Positions 52,635 through 64,000 of a stretch of 64,000 bases of DNA are shown one piece after another (the first letter of the stretch is position 1; each line of letters opens with the position of its first letter). The notes beneath the pieces are model-generated. The model worked only from the letters and a program-made list of their open reading frames with translations. It was not told the DNA's origin and did no database searches. This DNA comes from Ochromonas danica (Eukaryota > Sar > Chrysophyceae > Chromulinales > Chromulinaceae): positions 186,001 to 250,000 of the forward strand of contig VKHL01000007.1 in NCBI GenBank assembly GCA_015146655.1, written 5' to 3'. A program made the translations under genes and the position numbers.

Positions 52635-54109
52635 CTATTTTACATTAGTAGTTATCTGGTGTCTATAGTGATTATAACACTGTCTGGCCGTTCTTCCAGG
52701 GAAATAGGAAGAAATCTCCAGCCAATTCTTTCTACCTTCATAATGAAGTGTTAGATCTTTTAGTAACTTGCTCTCCTCATCAGTCCATGGTTGCCACTTG
52801 TGGATTGGTACATTGAGTTCTTGACAGCGAGCATACACCGCGTCTTTGTTTCTTGTGGGTAAAGCACTGACAAGATCTAACCATGAACTATCACGTTTTG
52901 AACGCATACTTAACAGGATGCGATCTTCGTCAGCAGTCCAGGGGCTTTCATTCATCCGTGGTAGAAGGACACTAGTCCATCTAGCATTACATCATGCACA
53001 ATGAGTGACTTGTGATATAGTACGATATTTCAATTTCAGCTAACCTTTTTCGACACTCTCTAGCAGTGCGACCACCCACACCTGCTGCTACCTTCGTCCA
53101 CTTATCACTTCCGTAGGTATTAACCGCATTTAACAACAACTCGTCCTCCTAATAAAACCAACACAACACACTCAGAACATGACCTGACTGGCACACAGAC
53201 AACTACCTCTTACCTCTGGTGTCCATGAATGACTTTCGTTACTCGCCTTCTCTAATAATCTCCATCGATGCATACATTGTTTGACTGTACTGCCAGGGAT
53301 CTCCCGACTTGTTCTCTGCCAATCTCTTTCACCATTCCTCCTCACAGCCTCTCGTAACATCTCATCTTCATTAGCTTTCCAATATCTATCTAGACGTTTT
53401 CTTCCTGTCTTGAAAAGTGTACTATATCGATCACGAATATCAATAGCTGATCGATGAGGTAGTATAGTAGTGAGATCTTTCCATCTGGTTTTTGACTCTG
53501 CCTGGTAATACTGTCTTAATAGATCATCTTCTTCAGTAGTCCAATTGCCTCTCTTAAGAGAAGGTTTTAAGACATTAATCCATCGAAAACGACAAATGAT
53601 AGAAGTTCTACCATCCATCTTATCACTAATAGCTTTCCATTTCCCTTCACCATATTGATCTACTAGTTCACGTAGACGACTATCTTCCTGCAGGAGAGAA
53701 AATCAGAGAGTAAAGGAGAGTAAAGAGTGAGTGATCTTACCTGAGCAGTCCACGGTCCAATGCGAATGTCAGGGCTGAGGGTGTAGATCCAGCGGCTGCG
53801 GCACTGCTTGGCTGTGCGACTTGGCACGAAGTTCTCCGCTATGGACTTCCAATGCCCACAACCTATTGCTTCTATTCCCTTACGTAATAGCTCATCTTCA
53901 TGTACTGTCCAGCGATTCACAGTGTTCTTTGATTTGATGGTTGGAAGAAGGTTATTGTTATTATCATTGTTGTCGATGCTATTGTAATGAGGGAAGAAAG
54001 TTGAGAATAGACGATGTGGAAGAGGTGGTCCTATGAAAGAGACAACCTTGTCATGACAGAAGATGAGCAAGAGTAAAGAAAGAGTAAGTGCATAATGTCT
54101 ATTACTCAT
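52635..54109 (-). CDS. Seven-repeat MYB protein with plastid-type leader
   Basis: Exons 54109-53741, 53687-53214, 53148-53045 and 52980-52635, 430 aa, phases consistent. The leader MSNRHYALTLSLLLLIFCHD is a signal peptide; KVVS/FIGPPLPHRLFSTFF follows with Phe at the predicted cut, then Ser/Thr/Arg, as in bipartite plastid addresses. Seven SANT/MYB repeats then cover about residues 67-425; each has the spaced Trp pattern, e.g. NRWTVHEDELLRKGIEA, GPWTAQEDSRLREL, GNWTTEEDDLLRQY, RYWKANEDEMLREA, HSWTPEEDELLLNA, SPWTADEDRILLS, QPWTDEESKLLKDL. MYB proteins normally bind nuclear DNA. The repeat number recalls SNAPC4, but the leader does not. A plastid DNA-binding role is inferred. Confidence 0.88.
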
Positions 54110-54498
54110 CCTCCTTCTAAATACAATCAGTGAAAAAGACCTCCTTCCATCCTTCTTTCATGGATTCCACACACATTCCATCGCTAGTCCATGAACCATC
54201 ATCACCAGTTGCTTTTTATGGATGAATTGTTTTATAAACATCATTCGCGTAGTCCAATAAAAGTGTTAACGTCTTTAAGTGTGGAGATGATATTACCTAC
54301 TTCCATCGGTAGGTCTTAATGGCGGCCAGTTGCTGTCTGACTACTTGAGGACCACTTTGTGTGAAGAAGTCTATTAGTGTAATTACCTAGACCAGGATGA
54401 ATGGACAGTTACCCTGACCACACGATATACTGGAGAATCTAGTAGGAACTAGTCCAGGGATTGTCAAGAAGAAAACTATTAACTATCTTACAACTGCC
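54110..54498. other. Intergenic region upstream of the MYB gene
   Basis: Promoter side of the MYB gene and 3' flank of the two-RRM gene. Short ctag/actag words and AT-rich blocks; no gene, repeat array or RNA gene seen. Confidence 0.4.
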
Positions 54499-55556
54499 TC
54501 TAATCTGTCCAATCCAAACGAATCTTACGACCTAACAGCTCTTGTCCATCTTTCAACATTGCCTTATCTGCCTCCTCGGTAGTGCTAAATTCAATGTAAG
54601 CGCAACCCTGGCCACCCAAACAAACATGAGTTACCAAAGGCACAGTCAAGAAGCTGAAGCAATGAATGAATACAACTCACCCGAAACTCGTTCGTCCCTT
54701 GTCTCGTCAACCACCGCAACCCTGTCATAGTACCGCACTCCTTGAAGAAGTCCACGATGGCATCATCATCGATCTCATAAGCCAGATTGCCAGCGAAAAG
54801 CTTGCGTCCTCCCTCAGGCTTGGGAGTCTTGGGTCGACCATCAGCACCATTGGCAGCACCATTCTCACCTCCAGCAATGCGGGGCTTTTTGTGAGATGAT
54901 TGATCCAAAGGTGGCCAGGTATCACCAGGACGAGGAGGGCAATAATAGATCTTGAGAGGACGACCCATGAACTTCTCTCGATCTCTCGAGACTGCCATAG
55001 CAGCTGCTTCAGGATCCTTCATCTCAATAAAGGATGATCCATAGAACTCTCCAGTATTCTTATCCGTAATCCATTTAATAAAGACAATACCAGGAAGACA
55101 GTTATGAAGGTCATCTTCCGTGACCTTCTTATTGAGATTGCCACAGAAGAGGCGAGTGACACGATCAGGATTGAGGCGAAGGTATTCAGCATCGAAAAGA
55201 TTTTCACGCCAAAAGCGCTCGCCATTTTTCCATAATTCGGGATAATTCCATTTTTTGCTTTCAGTCGCTGAGACTGAAGAAGACTCTGGAGGGACTAAGC
55301 CAATAGGACCCTCCTCTTCTTCTTCATCTTCACGCTTTCTCTTTTTCACAACCACTTTGTTTAGTGAGTAAGTACTATCTTTATTAATAACTTGATGCTT
55401 TGTGATCAACTTCTGCACACTATCTTGGAAAATACGTAAATTATGTTCTTTATTGCCATCAATACAGTCTGAGCATTTATTGACAAACTTCTTGAAGAGT
55501 TCTTTCTCTTTCAAGTTTCCTTTACGATCTAATATATCCAAAATAACGTCCTCCAT
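54499..55556 (-). CDS. Two-RRM RNA-binding protein
   Basis: Exons 55556-54681 and 54607-54500 (phase 0), 327 aa. N-terminal about 70 residues form a helical basic region (MEDVILDILDRKGNLKEKEL), followed by a Lys-rich acidic linker (KKRKREDEEEEEG). RRM1: RLFCGNLNKKVTEDDLHNC (RNP2) with YGSSFIEMKDPEAA (RNP1). RRM2: KLFAGNLAYEIDDDAIVDFF, completed by exon 2, GCAYIEFSTTEEADKAM. The RRM pair resembles nucleolin-type proteins, suggesting rRNA or mRNA processing in the nucleus. Diverges from the coiled-coil gene (220 bp). Confidence 0.88.
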
Positions 55557-55776
55557 TCGAACTAGTGCTAAATAACTTCTATCTGTTGATGACTTGCCTT
55601 TTCACAAGTGAATTAAGACGATTGGTTACAAACAGCGATGGTTATTATTGCGTGCGAAGACAGCCAGATGCACAAATTTAGGTTTCTGGTTGGGGAAAGA
55701 TCTCACAGTCCAATTTCATTTTCATTCTGCTTTTCAGTTTCAGTGTGTGAAATATAGTTCTCGTCGAGTATCTTTC

Positions 55777-56711
55777 ATGGACACTCCTCCAGCTGGCGAT
55801 CTCCCTCGTGTGATTGCCCTTGAAAGAGAAGTTCATGAGCTAAGGCAGCAGTTGATTCGAAAAGAGGCGGAGCTGGTAGGGGAATCCGCCTTTAACCTTC
55901 TCTTCTCTCTCCTCCTCTGAGAAGCATATGCATGACTTGAATAAATTAGAATCGAAGAGAAAGTGGACAAAGTAAGAAGTTGAAGTTGCAGAATGAACTG
56001 AACGAAGTGAATAAGACGATTGAAACTACCTCTCAGGAGATCACAGCCTTGCACCAAGAAATCCATGTAAATCACCTTTCCTCACTCTGCTCTGTTCCTA
56101 TCACACTGATAAGACTCACTTCACTTCTCTATCTTATCTCTAGGACTATCAGATGAAGCTCTTCACGGACCAGTCGCCATCACCACAGAGGACCTTGTCA
56201 TCCTCTGACATGACCGACCACGCTGTTGGGAAGGAGAGCAAGACGGAAAGAGAAATACGCCTGGAGGAAATGGTAAAGTCTCTCTCTAGTGTCACTCTTC
56301 GTCTCTTCTATACCAGCAACAATAGCAATAACAATAACACACCTGCTGCTGCTGCTGCTGTCTCTGTTCTGTGTGTTGATACTGTAGGTTGACAATGCCG
56401 CACGATCAAAGAAGAGTGCTTTGCGTATTGTCTTACGATTACTTCGCGATGATATCCTGGAAGTCATTCGAAGCTGTCGGGAAGATGACCCTACAGTGGA
56501 TTTGGTCGACTTGGTGGAATATGCTCTGCACCACCCCGGGAACAACAAGGAAGGTGTGCTGATCTCTCCCACCAGACAACCTTTGCCTTCTCATCGTCAT
56601 CATGCTGCAGTAGCATCTGGCTTAATGTCTTCCCCAACCCATCTAAAGAAGGAAAAGAAGGTGGTGAGAACGTTAACATTTGCTGACAGTACCATTATCT
56701 CTAAGAGATAA
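55777..56711 (+). CDS. Unknown coiled-coil protein
   Basis: Exons 55777-55875, 55950-56066, 56144-56272 and 56388-56711, all phase 0, 222 aa. Exon 1 starts MDTPPAGDLPRVIALEREVH and begins a coiled coil continued in exon 2 (LQNELNEVNKTIETTSQEIT). The last exon has helix-forming SALRIVLRLLRDDILEVIRS and a Ser/Thr/Pro-rich tail. No enzymatic motif. Exons 1-3 are 99-129 nt; their borders are inferred from GT-AG and phase. Confidence 0.7.
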
Positions 56712-57110
56712 TCGCTCCTCTCCGTGCTGTTTCTGTGACATACCAGATGGAGGAATATACCCTCTCTGTAGTAGTTTATGTATATAAATCGCCTTATTCA
56801 ATGAAAGTGGTAGTTCAAGGAAGAAGAAGAAATGTAATCTAGAGCTGTTTATCCTTGAAAGAACAGTCTAAAAGAGAACGATTATTATGGTTTGACATAG
56901 TGAAATTATTGTGTTGCGATTCAATAGATTTCACCGTTTTGTTTACGATATATATATATATATATATAAAGAGAGAGAGAGCCATTGAACCACACTAATA
57001 CAACATCATTCTCACAGTGTAAGTCGGAAGTGGAGCACTAACTCTCACGCCTCACAACAATAATTGACACTCCAACAACTGGTGAAGCATTTCACAAAGT
57101 TGATAAAGGA
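56712..57110. other. Intergenic region with (TA)n and (GA)n
   Basis: (at)10 at about 56949-56968 followed by (ga)7; 3' flank of the coiled-coil gene and promoter of the UBX gene. No gene visible. Confidence 0.5.
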
Positions 57111-58822
57111 ATGGCAACTGTGGAGGACTTCATGGCCATCACTGGCATCTCATCCGAAGAAGAGGCCATCCGTTGGCTGTCCATGTGTGACATGCGACTA
57201 GACGAGGCAGTCTCTCTCTACCTGACCTCCAAGGACCTCTCCCACCCCACCTCTTCCTCTTCTTCCTCCTCCTCCTCCTCCCACCTCACCAACCAAGCAG
57301 AGCGGAGAAGGTCATGGGAGGAAGTAGAAGAAGTGTTTGAGCAGGAGGAGGAAGAAGTGCGACGCCCTGACCCTGTCAAGCGACAGCGTCTGCTCCTCCA
57401 GCAGGAAGACTTCGGTGAGCACCCTTTACCTTAACTTACCCTCCACCTCCTCTATCACCTCCTTGCTCACTCCCTCTGTAGTGCTTCCTAGCTGGAAGAA
57501 GAGAACTCCTGTAGCTTTCAGTTCTGGTAGTGGCTTCATACCATCGAACACCTCCGAGGAGGTGCTACAGTCTCTCTACCGTGCCCCACTGGAGATCATG
57601 ACCAACGGTCCCTTTGATGAGGTATGACTAAGACTACCTCCTCCTCCTCCTCCTCCTGCATCTCCTCCATCTCCTCCTGCTGACTCTGACTCTAACTCTG
57701 ACCTGTGTCTCTCCTAGGCTAAAGAGGTAGCAGCCATAGCAGACAAGTGGCTGTTAGTCAACATTCAGAACGAGGAAGAGTTCGCTTGTCATGTCTTGAA
57801 TCGTGACTTCTGGCGCACTGAAGAAGTCCGCGATCTTGTCACTTGTTCCTTCACCTTCTGGCAGCAGTTGAATATCTCCCCACAGGGCAAGCGTTTCATA
57901 GAGAGGTACCGCGTCAAGACCTTCCCCTTCGTGGCTGTCCTTGACCCTCACACTGGGGCACTGCTGTGGAAGAGAGAAGGACGAGACAAGGTCGACCCTC
58001 ACTCTCTCGCTGTCAGATGTAAGCCATCACTACCTCTACCACTACCTCTATCACTACCTCCTCATGGCTAATAGCTTGTTGTGGTGGGTATACATAGTGC
58101 AAGACTTCTTAGGTCAATATGAAACTCCTTCCAAGCGATTAGCTTCTCTCTCACAAGGAAATGGTAACGGGGCAAGTAGTAGTAGCAGTGGTGGTGGTGG
58201 TGGAGGAGGAGGAGGAGGAGGTAGTGGTGTTCAGGTAGTAGACCTGCAGACTGGCGATGACGAAGAAGACCTTCAGAAAGCTCTCGCCCTCTCTTTAGCT
58301 CAATCAGACCTCCCTCCTCCTCCTCCTCCTGCTACTACTACCACCACAGCTCCTTCTTCAGTGACGGGTAGTGCAGGTAGTCTTCTGCCTGGATTCTCGG
58401 TGAAGGACATCCTCTCATCTCATACCACTCCCTCCTCCTCCTCCTCCTCCTCCTCCTCTGGTGCTAGTGAGAAGATGATCCAGCTGCGGGTGCGTCTGCC
58501 TGCTGGAGGAAGTCTTCAGACTCAATTAGCAGTAGACCGCCCCGTGAAGCAACTCTTGACCTTCGTGGCCACACACATTGGTAGACAACAAGAAGAGGGA
58601 GGAGGAGGAGGGGGAGGAGGAGAGAGACGCTTCGACCTCTTCTGGGGACATCCCGTGGAGGCACTCAGTGACCGCTTGAAGACTACCCGCCAACAATCAC
58701 AAGCACCAGACAGAGAAGAGCAGCAGCAGCAGGAGGAGGAGGTGGAGGAGGATGTGTTGGGTAGATCTCTAGAGTCCTTGGGACTCACAGGCAACACTGT
58801 TATTGTGCTGCGCTACCTCTGA
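57111..58822 (+). CDS. UBXD7-like UBA-UAS-UIM-UBX adaptor of p97/Cdc48
   Basis: Exons 57111-57414, 57482-57621, 57718-58018 and 58104-58822, 487 aa. UBA-like domain MATVEDFMAITGISSEEEAI, then an acidic basic mix; the UAS (thioredoxin-like) domain reads GKRFIERYRVKTFPFVAVLD and YFLGQYETPSKRL at its end. A UIM (DDEEDLQKALALSLAQSDL) follows a Gly-rich linker. The UBX domain (about 400-487) starts MIQLRVRLPAGGSLQTQLAV and ends SLGLTGNTVIVLRYL. The same order is found in UBXN7, which couples ubiquitinated substrates to p97 and cullin ligases. Long Gly and Ser runs are lineage-specific expansions. Confidence 0.9.
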
Positions 58823-59414
58823 ACTAACTCACACTACTTGACACTTCACACGTGACACAGTCTAGTCTGCTAGTCTATTGCTCTGCTAGGGTTGTAGTGT
58901 ATAGCGTGTATATGTAGTGTGTGTAGAGTGTAGTGTAGAGTGTAGTGTAGTGTGTGTATAGTGTGTGTGTTAAAGTTAGTGTTTAGTGTAGTTAGTGTCT
59001 CTATGGCGAGGAGAGAGATAAGACCTACTAGTCTTCTCTTATTAACTGTATTATTACTACTATTACTACTACCACAGGGTGTACTATACTAGACTACACT
59101 ATAGTACTGTACAGGCTGATCCGGCCAACGGTCACAGAAAACGCTTTTTTGCACTTTTCCCCCCCAAATCGTTGTCGATTGAAAACTCTAAATACACCAT
59201 TAGAAAGCCCTTTTTCGCGCTTCAAGAATCTATAGACTTCGATGGGATCCGAATCCTCGACGTTCCCTTCTGCAGACTACATCCCCGAAGGCTTCCTTGA
59301 AGAGAAATGATGCAAAATCCATTTTTGAACTTTATAAAAAACCCTTTTTCTCAACAACCAGAAGGTGTTAGGGAAGCGAGCGCCTATTTTTAGATTCCTT
59401 GTTAAATAAGGAAT
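58823..59414. other. Repeat-rich flank and left end of the transposon
   Basis: gtgtagtgtag-type arrays at about 58895-58970. From about 59129 sequence belongs to the DDE element: a degenerate terminal inverted repeat and an untranslated leader up to the ATG at 59415. Confidence 0.5.
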
Positions 59415-61653
59415 ATGGATGTTAACTTAGGTTTGCAGGAAACCATGCCTACGGGGTGGATAAATGGAAATGAGTCTTCCCCGCCTGGTGGTAATGGGGA
59501 CATCCCATCAAATACTCACGACAAAGTCGTCCATGCACAAGTTCTGCTCATGAAAAGGAGTAGAAGAAGCAACAAAACTGATTGGGGTATACGCGTTAGC
59601 TTCTACCTGCGAGGCAACAAGAAGAAGAAAGAGAGGCAGGTAGTCACTACCAGTGGTTATGCTACTGAGGAGGCTGCAAAAGCCGACCTAAACGCCTTCG
59701 TCAGCCTAGTGGATCGATTTGGTCATGGATATAAGGCAAAATGGAAGAAGTATCGAGTGTCAAGGGACTCATCAAGTATAAGTGCACCTCCACCAGTGGC
59801 TCCTCCTCCTCCTCCTCCTCCTCCACCCATCAATACTGGTGGGCAGCTTGACCCACCAGTGCCGAAGAAGCGACTATTGAACGCTTCGCAGCTTAAGCAA
59901 TGCAAAAGACTTCGGCGAACTCTGGCTGCTGTTGATAAGGAAAGGTTGAGTCGGCTTGAGTATATAGAGTTATTCGTATCGAGGTCGAATGTTGATGATA
60001 ATAGCGAGAGATTGGCAAGACTACGAAACAGTCTGCAGGAGATTACCCATGCAGCAATATCTAAGTTGAATAAGCTCACGGCTAATAAGTCGCTGCTTCA
60101 TTTCCAGATCAAGATAAGAAGTAGACTGCGAGATGTGTATGCAAAGCTGACAGAGATAGATAGTGCGGTAACTTCAATGACCCTGTCAATGCAAAAGAGC
60201 GAAATTAAAGGCTATCTGTTTGTATCTGACAAATCTTGTGGTGACAAAGAGTACGAACTCAGTGAAGCGCCAAAGCCAAAGTATTGCAGACACTCCTCCG
60301 ATGTGTGCAAGTGCAATAGCATTGCGTATTTTATCGGCCAGGATGAAGCATGTTTCAAGGAACACGCTTCTTCTAAAAATGCCTGGAGAGTTGACACAAA
60401 ACAACAGCTGAGGCCAAAATCAGATGGAAGAACGGAAATGATAAGCGCTTTTCAAGACGCTTACCGAGGATTTGGCTTCGCTATGACGGAGGAGGAACTA
60501 AGTGTGGTAAACCAGTTTCGAGCTAAAAAAGCAGTTGAAAGTGGCACACCAGCGCCACCGAGCTTACAGACATCACCTGGTCTCGTGTTCTTTACTCCAG
60601 GCACCAACAACGACGGCTGGTGGGACTACCAGCTGTTCGCCAATCAGGTCCACGATCTTATGGACTGTTTCGACTGCTTGTATCCTGACAAGCAAATGGT
60701 CCTGTTTGTGGATCACAGTTCAGGTCAGTTTACTACTAATATTAGAAAGATGACGACCATTGAATAAGACTACTTACCTTTCTGCAATAGGACATCTAAA
60801 AAAGAAGGACAACGGCCTGGATGTTAGCGCCATGAACATGTTTTACGGCGGGAAGCAGCGGAGCACAATGTGCCCGAGTACCATCGTCGCAGGCTGCCTT
60901 GGTAATAACAACCCAATTCTGCGCGAAGGAGATGTGCAGAACATGACCTTCCAGCCCGGTGAAAAGATCCTTGTCTGGAAAGGAATGGAAAACGGGGCGA
61001 GGGAGCCTCCTGAGAAAGACCTAGTGGATAGCAATAATAAGGTCGTCGTAGAGGGATATATGGGAAAGCCCAAAGGAATATACCAAGTTCTTGCTGAGCG
61101 AGGTCTTTTCATAAAGGGCATGCGAGGAGGCAATGCACGCGCCGCTCTTGACAGATGCACGGACTTTGCGACAGAGGTGACTGCATTAGAAGAACTCGTC
61201 AACAGCAGGGGTCATCTGTTGCTAATTTCGCCGAAATGTCATCCAGAACTCGCGGGCTGCGGGATTGAATATTCGTGGGGGAAGGCCAAGATGTTCTATC
61301 GGCGGGATAACTCTTCCACAGCAAGGAAAGAGTTCAGAACAAAGATAGAGAAAGCTTTGAAGATCGAGAAACAGACTGATCCGCTCCATATAACTCGAGT
61401 TTGGAAGTTTGAGCGGAGGACGAGAGACTATTGTAGGGCGTACAAGTCTTTGGAAGAGTCTGTACAAGGCAAGACAGTCATAGGGGAGGAAATCACTTAT
61501 GATATATTAGAAAACCAGAGGAAAAAATATAAAACTCACCGCAATATGCAATATAGGTGAGATTGAGAATAAATTCATCAATTTGTGTGACTAAGCAAAA
61601 ATAATTGTTTTGCGAAACGGTGGTGGGTCCCGGAAAAGGTGTTTTGGGCACTG
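59129..61653 (+). mobile_element. DNA transposon with DDE transposase
   Basis: Ends are tentative: 59129-59148 (cggtcacagaaaacgctttt) is about 65% complementary to 61634-61653 (aaaaggtgttttgggcactg), a weak terminal inverted repeat. Between them lies one transposase gene and little else (about 2.5 kb in total). A target-site duplication could not be identified. Superfamily unassigned; the transposase has an IS630/Tc1-mariner-like layout. Confidence 0.6.
59415..61560 (+). CDS. DDE transposase, apparently whole, one intron
   Basis: Exons 59415-60723 and 60791-61560, joined as DHSSG/HLKKKDNGLD to give 692 aa. The N-terminal half has a basic AP2-like or zinc-type DNA-binding region (MKRSRRSNKTDWGIRVSFYL) and a helical Lys/Arg-rich middle with a Pro8 run. 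The catalytic part has VLFVDHSSG (second Asp), MNMFYGGKQ, GKPKGIYQVLAERGLF and CHPELAGCGIEYSWGKAK with the terminal Glu, the plan of IS630/Tc1-like transposases; the first Asp may lie in NNDGWWDYQL. No premature stop is needed, so the element could be young. The intron GT-AG assignment makes the two frames continuous. Confidence 0.85.
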
Positions 61654-62120
61654 TTGTGTACCTTCACTATAGTGTTATGTTATGTTAAGGTATGTTATGT
61701 TAAGGTATGTTATGTTAAGGTATGTTATGTTAAGGTATAGTTATACTGTAGTGTAGTTATGGTATAGTTATGGTATGTACAGTATGAATAGAGGGTAGAG
61801 GGTAGAGGGTAGGCTAGACACCAAGTCAAAGTGATTGTAACAGTCACAGTCATAGCCACCACCACAGCACCAATATAATAGATCTAGACTATATTAGATA
61901 CTGTAGTCTACATCATTTACTGTAGACTTGTTGATAGAGTGAGTCACTCCTCCATGTCCTCCTCACAGTTCCAGATTCTGGAGATTTAGCCCATTATATC
62001 TACAGTAGTCACAGTGGTAGCTGCAGTACTACTACTAGCTACCACTACTACTAGCTACCACTACTACTAGCTACCACTACTAGTTAGTCATATCTCATGA
62101 TGGTACTGTATGATAATGTC
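61561..62120. repeat. Short tandem arrays
   Basis: Four copies of a 15-base unit (atgttatgttaaggt) at about 61673-61736, three of tagagggt (61789-61812) and four of a ctagctaccactacta unit (62035-62083). No gene. Confidence 0.75.
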
Positions 62121-63979
62121 TTATTGTTCCTGGAGGAGTCGATGGCGTAGTGATCTCATTTGATTGAGATAGACTCGCTTCTCCACTGTGTCCCTAGGGA
62201 GACTACCCGCCAACCCTCCTCCTCCTCCACCACCACTACCACCCCTAGCAGCCATAGGAGGAGGAGGAGGAGATCGTATCTGAGCTATCATGTCCTGACT
62301 CAGTGGAGGAGCAGAGGCCTCGGGTATCATCTCTCGGGTAGTGGAAGGGTAACGATGAGTGAGTGACGCCTCGGAGTAGACGATGGCATCTCTTCGCACA
62401 TCATACAAAGGTTCACGCAGCCATGGAGAGGTAGTCCCAACCATATTATCGTTAGTAGTAGTAGCAGGAGGAGGAGCGCTACTAGCTCCTCTGCTACCCA
62501 TGAGTCCCAGGCTGGAGGCATCTTGAGAGGGTAGGAATTGTCGAAAGCGATCTCTGCGCAGTGCATCTGTGCCCACATAGACCCACCCACTACCACTACC
62601 AGCGTTACCTCCTCCTCCTCCTCCTCCTTCGCTACCCAAGACAGTGTCCACGAAGTCGATGTCTTGCTTGTAGTTGAGAGCTGAGATGAATCCACGCTTC
62701 TTATACCCAGCGAGGACAGAAGGCAAGCGCTGCGGTTGTTCTGGTTCTGCCTGGAAGATTGACACCTTCGCCTCCTCACTACCTCCTCCTCCTCCTCCTC
62801 CCCCTCCACCTCCACCACCACCACCATTGCTACCATTACTATTACTATTACTACTATTATTACTACCTGCAGCACTAGCCTTGGCTTGCATCATCTGAGA
62901 AAGACGACTGAGAGGTTTGTCATTGCTAGTGCTCTGCAGAGACTTCAACTCCACAGACCCTGCTCCTCCTCCTCCTCCCATATTCATCGCAGCAGCGGTG
63001 GTAGCAGCTGCTAGCTTAGCAGAGGTAGAGGCAGAGGCAGTCCCCGCAGCCTTCTCCTCCGCTGTAGCTCCCTCCTCACAGCCACTGGAGCTCTTCAACC
63101 CGCCCAGCTTGGCTGACCCCGTAGAGGCTGTTACCGCCGCCACTGCTGTAGCCGCTGCCTGGGCAGTAGTCGTGCCAGTAGCAGAGGAGGAGGAGGAGGA
63201 GCCATCAGATGAAGCACGCCGTGCAGCCAATAGAGAAGCTAACCCTCCTCCTCCTCCTGCTACCCCTCTCTCAGGTAGACGCTGTTGAAGTGCTTCCATA
63301 GCAGCATTGAGTTGACTTTCAATGACTTTGGTTGTGTTGGAAATACATTTATGAACCACAGGGTCGGGTAGCAACACATCTACCCCTCCTCCTCCTCCTG
63401 CTACACTACCCAGGGCTTCCCAGGGAAAGCGATCCTCCTCACCATCACCACTACCACTACCATTACCTCCACCCCTGCCATTGGCATGAGCAGCAGGTGG
63501 TACAGTTCCATTGTAGATGGCCTCGACTAGTCGCAGTCGCCCTTCCTCTCGCCTGCGCACATCTGCTACCCGACGAAGAGACTCTTCATACGTCAACAAG
63601 CCATTGTCAACAGCTCGCTGCAGGGCGGGGAGGGGTGGGAAGACTGTCCGCCTCTGCACCTCCTCGGAGAAGAGGTACCCTCCTCCTCCTCCACCTCCTG
63701 CTGATGCTACATTTCCTTCTAGTACAGGCAGGTCATTTAATCCTTCCAAAAGCTTTCGCTCTCGTTCTTGTCTTCTTCCTTCTTCTCTCATGGTTTCATC
63801 TCGACTAGCTCTCTCTTTCTCTGCCATTGCCTCGGCTGTGATCGCCTCGTCTAGTCTAGCCTTCATCTCTAACATGTCCTGCACTACCTTGTTAGCTATC
63901 TGAGGAATGGTCTCTTCCACTCCTTCAGGCAGGTAGGACGGTCTCTCTGGCGGGGGGTAGTCAGCCTGCAGGGACTGCA
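62121..63979 (-). CDS. Gly-rich protein, 5' part outside the window
   Basis: The exon begins with an acceptor (ctctcttgcag) at about 63980, so further exons lie beyond 64000. The visible 619 residues have a coiled-coil-like start (ANKVVQDMLEMKARLDEAIT) and many Gly, Ser and Ala runs encoded by repeated GGA/AGC codons. Sections between runs look ordered: YKKRGFISALNYKQDIDFVD, WVYVGTDALRRDRFRQFLPS and PLYDVRRDAIVYSEASLTHR. The protein ends EKRVYLNQMRSLRHRLLQEQ. No known domain is recognised. Confidence 0.65.
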
Positions 63980-64000
63980 AGAGAGAGGCTAGCCGCTGCT

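Noticed and set aside
62674-63903. Long plus-strand frames opposite the Gly-rich gene
   Set aside because: Pro/Ala/Leu runs are the complement of GGA/GGT repeats of the minus-strand gene.
1-64000. Viral or retroelement remnants
   Set aside because: No reverse transcriptase, integrase, capsid or LTR pair was recognised; the only mobile element is the DDE transposon.

Overview
The window is nuclear DNA of a eukaryotic microbe, very probably a photosynthetic stramenopile (ochrophyte) or another alga with a secondary, red-type plastid. Four proteins (one Fe superoxide dismutase, fructose-1,6-bisphosphatase, a 7-repeat MYB protein and probably a methyltransferase) begin with a signal peptide whose predicted cleavage site is followed by Phe, the ASAFAP-like bipartite plastid address of heterokonts, cryptophytes and haptophytes. 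Genes are dense, lie on both strands, often form head-to-head pairs 100-300 bp apart, and carry few short GT-AG introns (about 35-190 nt). No rRNA, tRNA, CRISPR array or viral element was seen. The species is not identified.

Layout. 1-1.17 kb: no firm gene. 1.2-3.0 kb: two tandem Fe-SOD genes with an identical catalytic exon but different targeting exons (plastid, mitochondrion). 3.2-4.5 kb: plastid FBPase. 4.9-5.3 kb: long imperfect inverted repeat. 5.6-9.2 kb: 2OG-Fe(II) oxygenase and SUMO E1 subunit UBA2. 9.7-11.2 kb: RidA, a serum amyloid A homologue, a possible micro-ORF. 11.3-17.7 kb: gamma-tubulin complex GCP3, a charged tail-anchored protein, a PPPDE (deSUMOylase-type) peptidase. 17.9-24.6 kb: DHHC palmitoyltransferase, YebC/TACO1, methyltransferase, acylation-signal MsrA. 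25.4-31.3 kb: kinase-zinc finger-PP2C fusion, rhomboid, Tudor-like membrane protein. 31.5-40.7 kb: bubblegum-type acyl-CoA synthetase, ZNHIT1/Vps71, secreted LRR protein, Na+/H+ exchanger, MDR oxidoreductase. 40.96-41.38 kb: second, almost perfect hairpin. 41.5-49.3 kb: FMN reductase, DUF4460/DUF4461 (TCAIM-like) protein, CASC3/Barentsz, coilin-like protein, PDP-type PP2C, unknown protein. 50.2-58.8 kb: RMND1/DUF155, unknown mitochondrial protein, MYB protein, two-RRM protein, coiled-coil protein, UBXD7-like protein. 59.1-61.7 kb: a DNA transposon with an apparently whole DDE transposase gene. 62.1-64 kb: Gly-rich protein running off the window.

The genes form no single pathway. Recurring themes are redox defence (two SODs, MsrA, FMN reductase), SUMO/ubiquitin handling (UBA2, PPPDE, UBX), nuclear RNA biology (CASC3, coilin, RRM protein) and mitochondrial maintenance (TACO1, RMND1, PDP). 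The most striking observations are the serum amyloid A homologue, the homogenised SOD pair, the plastid-addressed MYB protein, the kinase-phosphatase fusion, two long hairpins, and a paired TTAASTTAA motif in several promoters. Exon borders were derived by hand from splice consensus, reading phase and family similarity; none was tested against transcripts.
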